From a virus, in IMG/VR virus record IMGVR_UViG_3300031787_000004, positions 62,001-126,000 of that record: a stretch of DNA of 64,000 nt; one strand, 5' to 3'. Below are positions 62,801-64,000 of the stretch, piece by piece. The translations under genes were made by a program, and so were the position numbers. Each line of letters starts with the position of its first letter. The stretch's first letter is position 1. The notes below the pieces were generated by a model. That model was not told where the DNA came from. It was given only the letters and a program-made list of their open reading frames with translations, and searched no databases.

Positions 62801-64000
62801 GTGTTTCGGTTGGTGTATTTGTAGGTGTATTAGTTGGAGCTACCGTATTTGTTGGAGTTACAGTTGGAGTGTTAGTTGGGGTAACCGTTGGTGTAACAGT
62901 ATTGGTAGGAGTATTGGTTGGGGTTTGAGTTGGTGTAACGGTTGCAGTATTTGTTGGTGTTAGGGTAGGTGTTTCAGTTTGTGTTACAGTGGGTGTATTG
63001 GTTGGAGTTACAGTATTGGTTGGAGTTACAGTTGAGGTATTAGTCGGAGTGTTAGTTGGTGTTATGGTGTTGGTTGGGGTATTGGTAGGTGTTTCGGTAG
63101 GGGTAACGGTTGGACTCAGTGTTGGTGTTACTGTGTTAGTCGGAGTATTAGTTGGGGTGTTGGTTGGTGTTTCGGTAGGGGTAACGGTTAGGGTTACGGT
63201 GTTGGTTGGAGTATTGGTTGGTGTTTCGGTTGGTGTTTCGGTTGGTGTATTAGTTGGGGTAACAGTATTGGTTGGAGTTACAGTTGGGGTAACAGTTGGG
63301 GTAACAGTTGGAGTTACGGTGTTGGTTGGGGTATTGGTTGGTGTTTCGGTTGGTGTTTCGGTTGGTGTATTAGTTGGGGTAACAGTATTTGTTGGGGTGT
63401 TAGTGGGTGTTTCAGTCGGTGTATTAGTTGGGGTATTGGTTGGTGTTTCGGTAGGGGTTACTGTATGAGTTGGTGTATTGGTAGGTGTTTCGGTAGGGGT
63501 TACCGTATTTGTTGGAGTTACAGTTGGAGTTTCGGTAGGGGTAACTGTATTTGTTGGGGTGTTGGTAGGTGTTTCAGTTGGTGTATTGGTTGGGGTTACC
63601 GTATTTGTTGGGGTTACAGTTGGAGTTTCGGTCGGAGTAACAGTTGGTGTCTCGGTTGGTGTAACTGTATTCGTAGGAGTTACAGTAGGTGTGTTGGCTG
63701 GTGATTCGGTTGGAGTTACTGTGTTAGTTGGGGTAACTGTAGGAGTTTCAGTTGGGGTAACCGTTGGGGTATTTGTTGGGGTATTGGTTGGAGTTACTGT
63801 GTTAGTTGGAGTAACTGTAGGAGTTTCAGTTGGGGTAACTGTAGGCTCGTTTGTTGGAGTATTAGTCGGAGTTACGGTATTCGTAGGAGTATTTGTTGGA
63901 GTGATAGTATTGGTTGGGGTAACAGTAGGTGTTTTTGTAACCGTAGGTGTAACAGTAGGGGTTTTGGTAACTGTTGGGGTTGGGGTATTTGAAGTAAAGG
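47838..64000 (-). CDS. Giant Thr-rich repeat protein, at least 5,386 residues, 5' end outside the window
   Basis: The frame that ends at the TAA at 47838 has no stop up to the right window edge. I read the frame codon by codon from 62687 to about 63200 and through the odd stretches near 63460, 63840 and 63900-63998; no stop and no in-frame ATG appeared. The only in-window start candidate is a GTG at 62687, which is part of the repeat, so the true start lies further right. Every second residue is Thr; the main unit is [14 protein letters not shown], about half Thr, a fifth Asn, a fifth Pro. Folded Cys-rich islands lie at the C-terminus (about 47841-48320), at 48750-49245 and 49595-49822, with a tiny one at 61935-61965. 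Probably a giant virion fibre. Confidence 0.88.
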   Translation of the reverse strand, partial: FTSNTPTPTVTKTPTVTPTVTKTPTVTPTNTITPTNTPTNTVTPTNTPTNEPTVTPTETPTVTPTNTVTPTNTPTNTPTVTPTETPTVTPTNTVTPTESPANTPTVTPTNTVTPTETPTVTPTETPTVTPTNTVTPTNTPTETPTNTPTNTVTPTETPTVTPTNTVTPTETPTNTPTHTVTPTETPTNTPTNTPTETPTNTPTNTVTPTNTPTETPTETPTNTPTNTVTPTVTPTVTPTVTPTNTVTPTNTPTETPTETPTNTPTNTVTLTVTPTETPTNTPTNTPTNTVTPTLSPTVTPTETPTNTPTNTITPTNTPTNTSTVTPTNTVTPTNTPTVTQTETPTLTPTNTATVTPTQTPTNTPTNTVTPTVTPTNTPTVTPTNTVAPTNTPTNTPTETPTNTPTNTPTNTPTETPTLTPTNTVTPTNTVTPTNTVTVTPTETVTPTNTPTNTPTNTPTNTVTPTNTPTNTVTPTNTPTNTPTLSPTNTVTPTNTPTNTPTNTVTPTQTPTNTPTNTVTPTNTPTNTPTNTVTPTNTPTNTPTNTPTNTVTPTNTVTPTNTPTNTPTNTVTPTLSPTVTPTNTVTPTNTPTNTPTNTVTPTLSPTVTPTNTVTPTNTPTNTPTNTPTNTVTPTLSPTVTPTNTVTPTNTPTNTVTPTNTVTPTNTPSVTVTVSPTPAPSCDIDYTMLPSPTPTSTPTPTNTPTVTPTNTVTPSVTLTNTPTNTPTNTVTPTNTPTNTPTKTVTPTLTPTNTPTNTVTPTNTPTNTPTNTVTPTLSPTVTPTNTVTPTNTPTNTPTNTVTPTLTPTATPTNTVTPTNTPTLSPTNTPTNTVTPTNTVTPTNTPTNTPTNTPTNTVTPTNTPTNTVTPTNTPTNTPTNTATPTNTPTNTPTNTVTPTNTPTNTPTNTVSPTLTPTNTPTNTVTPTNTPTNTPTNTVTPTNTPTNTPTNTVTPTNTPTNTPTNTVTPTLSPTVTPTNTVTPTQTPTNTPTNTVTPTNTPTNTPTNTPTNTVTPTNTPTNTPTVTPTNTVTPTNTPTVTPTNTVTPTNTPTNTPTNTATNTVTPTNTPTNTPTNTVTPTNTPTNTPTNTVTPTLTPTNTPTNTPTNTVTPTNTVTPTNTPTNTPTNTPTNTVTPTNTPTNTVTPTNTPTNTPTNTVTPTNTPTNTPTNTVTPTNTPTNTPTNTVTPTNTPTNTPTNTVTPTNTPTNTSTNTVTPTNTPTNTPTNTVTPTNTPTVTPTNTVTPTNTPTNTPTNTVTPTNTPTNTPTNTVTPTNTPTNTPTNTVTPTNTPTNTPTNTVTPTNTPTNTPTNTVTPTNTPTNTPTNTVTPTLSPTVTPTNTVTPTNTPTNTPTNTVTPTNTPTNTPTNTVTPTNTPTNTPTNTVTPTLSPTVTPTNTVTPTNTPTNTPTNTVTPTLSPTVTPTSTVTPTNTPTLSPTNTPTNTVTPTNTVTPTNTPTNTPTNTVTPTLTPTNTPTNTPTNTVSPTNTVTPTNTPTNTPTNTPTNTVTPTNTPTNTPTNTVTPTNTPTNTPTNTVTPTLSPTVTPTNTVTPTNTPTNTPTNTVTPTLSPTVTPTNTVTPTNTPTNTPTNTVTPTQTPTNTPTNTVTPTNTPTNTPTNTVTPTNTPTNTPTNTPTNTVTPTNTVTPTNTPTNTPTNTPTNTVTPTQTPTNTPTKTVTPTLSPTVTPTNTVTPTNTPTNTPTNTVTPTNTPTVTPTNTVTPTNTPTNTPTNTVTPTNTPTNTPTSTVTPTLSPTLTPTNTVTPTLSPTVTPTRTVTPTLTPTNTPTNTVTPTNTPTNTPTNTPTNTVTPTNTVTPTNTPTNTPTNTPTNTVTPTNTPTKTVTPTNTPTNTPTNTVTPTNTPTNTPTNTVTPTNTPTNTVTPTNTPTVTPTNTVTPTLSPTVTPTNTVTPTQTPTNTPTNTVTPTNTPTNTPTNTVTPTNTPTNTVTPTNTPTNTPTNTVTPTNTPTNTPTNTVTPTNTVTPTNTPTNTPTNTVTPTLSPTVTPTNTVTPTNTPTKTVTPTLSPTVTPTNTVTPTQTPTNTPTNTVTPTNTPTNTPTNTVTPTNTPTNTPTNTVTPTLSPTVTPTNTVTPTNTPTNTPTNTVTPTNTPTNTPTNTVTPTNTPTRTVTPTLTPTNTPTNTVTPTNTPTNTPTNTVTPTLTPTVTPTNTVTPTNTPTNTPTNTVTPTNTPTNTPTNTVTPTNTPTNTPTNTVTPTNTPTNTPTNTVTPTNTPTKTVTPTLSPTVTPTNTVTPTNTPTNTPTNTVTPTNTPTNTPTNTVTPTNTPTNTPTNTVTPTLSPTVTPTNTVTPTNTPTNTPTNTVTPTLSPTVTPTNTVTPTNTPTNTPTNTVTPTSTPTRTVTPTLTPTNTPTNTVTPTNTPTNTPTNTVTPTNTPTNTPTNTVTPTNTPTNTPTNTVTPTNTPTRTVTPTLTPTNTPTNTVTPTNTPTNTPTNTVTPTNTPTNTPTNTVTPTLSPTVTPTNTVTPTNTPTNTPTNTVTPTNTPTKTVTPTLSPTVTPTNTVTPTNTPTNTPTNTVTPTNTPTNTPTNTVTPTNTPTNTITPTNTPTKTVTPTLTPTNTPTNTPTNTVTPTNTVTPTNTPTNTVTPTNTPTNTPTNTPTNTVTPTNTPTKTVTPTLTPTNTVTPTNTPTNTPTNTVTPTNTPTNTPTNTVTPTNTPTNTVTPTLSPTVTPTNTVTPTNTPTKTVTPTLTPTNTPTNTVTPTNTPTNTVTPTNTPTNTPTNTVTPTQTPTNTPTNTVTPTNTPTNTVTPTLSPTVTPTNTVTPTNTPTNTPTNTVTPTNTPTKTVTPTLTPTNTPTNTVTPTNTPTNTVTPTLTPTNTPTNTPTNTVTPTNTVTPTNTPTKTVTPTQTPTNTPTNTPTNTVTPTNTVTPTNTPTNTVTPTNTVTPTNTVTPTNTVTPTNTVTPTNTPTRTVTPTLTPTNTPTNTVTPTNTPTNTPTNTVTPTNTPTNTVTPTNTPTNTPTKTVTPTLTPTVTPTNTVTPTNTPTNTNTPTNTPTNTPTNTVTPTNTPTKTVTPTLTPTNTPTNTPTNTVTPTNTVTPTNTPTKTVTPTLTPTNTPTNTVTPTNTPTNTPTNTVTPTNTPTKTVTPTLTPTNTPTNTVTPTNTPTNTPTNTVTPTNTVTPTLSPTNTPTNTVTPTNTPTNTPTNTVTPTNTPTKTVTPTLTPTNTPTNTPTNTVTPTNTVTPTNTPTNTVTPTNTVTPTNTVTPTNTVTPTNTVTPTNTPTKTVTPTLTPTNTPTNTVTPTQTPTNTPTNTVTPTNTPTKTVTPTLTPTNTPTNTVTPTQTPTNTPTNTVTPTNTVTPTNTPTNTPTNTVTPTLTPTNTPTNTVTPTNTPTKTVTPTLTPTNTPTNTPTNSVTPTNTVTPTNTPTNTVTPTNTVTPTNTVTPTNTVTPTNTVTPTNTPTKTVTPTQTPTNTPTNTVTPTNTPTNTPTNTVTPTNTPTKTVTPTLTPTNTPTNTVTPTNTPTKTVTPTLTPTNTVTPTNTPTNTPTNTVTPTNTPTNTVTPTLSPTVTPTNTVTPTNTPTKTVTPTLTPTNTPTNTVTPTNTPTNTPTKTVTPTVTPTNTVTPTNTPTNTPTNTVTPTLSPTVTPTNTVTPTNTPTNTPTNTVTPTNTPTNTPTNTVTPTNTPTNTPTNTVTPTNTPTNTPTNTVTPTNTPTKTVTPTLTPTNTPTNTPTNTVTPTNTVTPTNTPTKTVTPTNTPTNTPTNTPTNTVTPTNTVTPTNTPTNTPTKTVTPTLSPTVTPTNTVTPTNTPTNTVTPTNTPTKTVTPTLTPTNTPTNTVTPTLSPTVTPTNTVTPTNTPTNTPTKTVTPTLTPTNTVTPTLTPTNTPTNTPTNTPTNTVTPTNTVTPTNTPTNTPTKTVTPTLTPTNTPTNTVTPTNTPTRTVTPTLTPTNTPTNTVTPTNTPTNTPTNTVTPTNTPTNTVTPTNTPTKTVTPTLTPTNTPTNTPTNTVTPTNTPTNTVTPTNTPTNTPTNTVTPTNTPTKTVTPTLTPTNTPTNTPTNTVTPTNTVTPTNTPTKTVTPTNTPTNTPTNTVTPTNTPTNTPTNTVTPTNTPTNTVTPTQTPTNTPTKTVTPTLTPTNTVTPTLSPTNTPTNTVTPTNTPTNTPTNTVTPTNTPTNTPTNTVTPTNTVTPTRTPAATVSPTNTPTNTPTNTVTPTNTPTNTPTNTVTPTNTPTKTVTPTFTPTNTVTPTNTPTNTPTNTVTPTNTPTNTPTNTVTPTNTPTNTVTPTRTPAATVSPTNTPTNTPTNTVTPTNTPTNTPTNTVTPTNTPTKTVTPTNTPTNTVTPTNTPTNTPTNTVTPTNTPTNTPTNTVTPTNTPTNTVTPTRTPAATVSPTLTPTNTPTNTVTPTNTPTRTVTPTFTPTNTPTNTVTPTNTPTNTPTNTVTPTNTPTNTVTPTRTPAATVSPTLTPTNTPTNTPTNTVTPTNTVTPTNTPTNTPTKTVTPTFTPTNTPTNTVTPTNTPTNTPTNTVTPTNTPTNTVTPTRTPAATVSPTLTPTNTPTNTPTNTVTPTNTVTPTNTPTNTPTNTVTPTNTPTNTPTNTVTPTNTPTNTVTPTRTPAATVSPTLTPTNTPTNTPTNTVTPTNTVTPTNTPTRTVTPTLTPTNTPTNTVTPTNTPTNTPTNTVTPTNTPTNTVTPTRTPAATVSPTLTPTNTPTNTPTNTVTPTNTVTPTNTPTRTPAATVSPTVTPTNTPTNTVTPTRTPAATVSPTVTPTNTPTNTVTPTLTPTKTVTPTASPQYVAARFESCCPGDTNVYYGQVPLGTLLGTVFYLQDIQLCATYVQQVGPGGTIYTTVQTSCAQCLGETLNFCPSPTPTPTPTRTVTPTNTVTPTNTPTRTVTPTLTPTNTPTNTVTPTRTPAATVSPTVTPTNTPTRTVTPTLTPTNTPTNSVTPTRTPSVTPTNTPTKTVTPTLTPTLTPTSTVTPSPSLQVGYVYLLPCCDGGILGNTISYLSITTNLTYVQSGISQGQTIVINGCCYFVEGYSQTYSPPNFSGVDGYYPPSSFSVDTCETCIGANPCATWIFDLQRCGCCGTTGQYTIQFGCQNGFNPNLLVNRYISINGCCYFVTNSVGPGVPGSAITAYGTYNTCTECETYHPCPSPTPTVTPTVTPTLTPTKTPTNTPTRTVTPTLTPTNTPTNTPTKTVTPTFTPTNTPTKTVTPTFTPTNTPTKTVTPTFTPTNTPTRTVTPTLTPTNTPTNTPTKTVTPTNTPTNTPTPSPVSNPSSTPTPTPTPTPTPTPPCVCESYIITGLGPGNIVNYTTCCGGGTPTEILDPNVYPASGTIEICSCSIPSVLGPYGGEITYDGACGDCLCTDFFVDINDLTASDDNQVYFAYQCCDGTFTTQGYNAPGNYSVCLMRVTNVFILFRGNFVPPIYTSQYTYGTGCGDYCNTFCGEAC
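48325..48735 (-). repeat. Thr/Pro stalk between the last two modules of the giant protein
   Basis: Stalk of [19 protein letters not shown]-type units with Lys at regular places, about 137 residues. Near-identical 60-base blocks recur at about 48480, 48540 and 48600. Confidence 0.85.
49825..61935 (-). repeat. 12-kb degenerate Thr-x repeat array
   Basis: Coding-strand repeat of the dipeptide Thr-x (6-base period) grouped into 14-residue (42-base) units [14 protein letters not shown]. Variants insert Leu-Ser, Lys, Gln, Arg or Ala ([11 protein letters not shown] near the C-terminal side). The protein pattern is constant but third codon positions vary widely, so most copies differ at DNA level. 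The coding strand is almost free of G. Confidence 0.95.
60139..60306 (-). repeat. Four 42-base tandem units
   Basis: Units start at 60139, 60181, 60223 and 60265. The first pair is nearly identical to each other, and so is the second pair. They mark recent unit duplications inside the older array. Confidence 0.85.
61970..64000 (-). repeat. Repeat array on the N-terminal side of the giant protein
   Basis: Same Thr-x repeat, now with more Glu (TPTETPT). The last residues before the edge ([14 protein letters not shown], then SNTPT and Phe-Thr) depart from the 14-residue pattern, as the ends of stalks do in neighbouring proteins, so a folded module may start just beyond the window. Confidence 0.85.

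Noticed and set aside
49840-63704. Long plus-strand frames coding Val-Gly-Val-Leu-Val-Gly repeats, resembling elastin-like proteins
   Set aside because: They are the antisense of the Thr-x repeat: ACN-CCN codons read backward give Gly, Val and Leu. They break wherever the real protein has a Gln codon (CAG or CAA), and they have no leader or gene context.
1-64000. Transfer RNA genes
   Set aside because: I found no cloverleaf-like stretch in the intergenic gaps, all of which are short.
41016-64000. Diversity-generating retroelement for the adhesion genes
   Set aside because: No reverse transcriptase is encoded in the window and no adenine-biased variable repeat pair was seen.

Overview
The window is part of a large, AT-rich genome of a tailed phage, probably a myovirus-like phage of a Bacteroidota (Flavobacteriia-like) host. 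The phage assignment rests on a gp46/gp47 (SbcC/SbcD-like) nuclease pair, a CHC2/Toprim primase, a RuvC-like resolvase, a tail-collar-like protein, a phage thymidylate synthase, orphan DNA methyltransferases and very dense packing with ATGA and TAATG junctions. The host inference rests on Bacteroidota-flavoured genes (type II glutamine synthetase, DUF2452, Hc1-like histone, RpoD-like sigma factor) and on the lack of Shine-Dalgarno sequences before starts, which are preceded by A/T-rich leaders instead.

Layout. 1-4.5 kb (minus): nucleotide and metabolic genes (thyA, HAD phosphatase, DUF2452, acyl-CoA thioesterase, glutamine synthetase) with several proteins under 60 residues. 4.5-6.3 kb: DUF192 protein, an orphan methyltransferase, a small Cys-rich protein and a ribbon-helix-helix protein. 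6.4-18.5 kb (plus): an unbroken 15-gene sugar cassette (eleven glycosyltransferase-like proteins, UDP-GlcNAc 2-epimerase, GDP-mannose 3,5-epimerase, two FkbM methyltransferases) closed by a strong terminator. 18.5-21.6 kb (minus): glutaredoxin, thioredoxin, AAA+ ATPase, D12 methyltransferase. 21.7-22.5 kb (plus): two small genes. 22.4-38.8 kb (minus): small unknowns, a histone-like protein, possible structural proteins, membrane coiled-coil proteins, sigma factor, ClpP and recombination/replication genes. 38.8-64 kb (minus): virion adhesion genes.

The adhesion region is the remarkable part. After a tail-collar-like protein come four genes, three of which carry stalks of alternating threonine (T-P-T-N-T-V type), and then one reading frame that stays open from 47838 to the window edge. 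That frame encodes at least 5,386 residues and its N-terminus lies outside the window. It is mostly a degenerate 14-residue repeat ([14 protein letters not shown]), interrupted by small cysteine-rich modules that recur in the neighbouring proteins.

Working hypothesis: the sugar cassette has no flippase, polymerase, ligase or other visible membrane component, so it may build glycans in the cytoplasm on the phage's own Thr-rich, mucin-like stalks. This is inference; nothing in the sequence proves the link. The phage sigma factor and a recurring TATTTATA element just upstream of many start codons are candidates for its own expression control.
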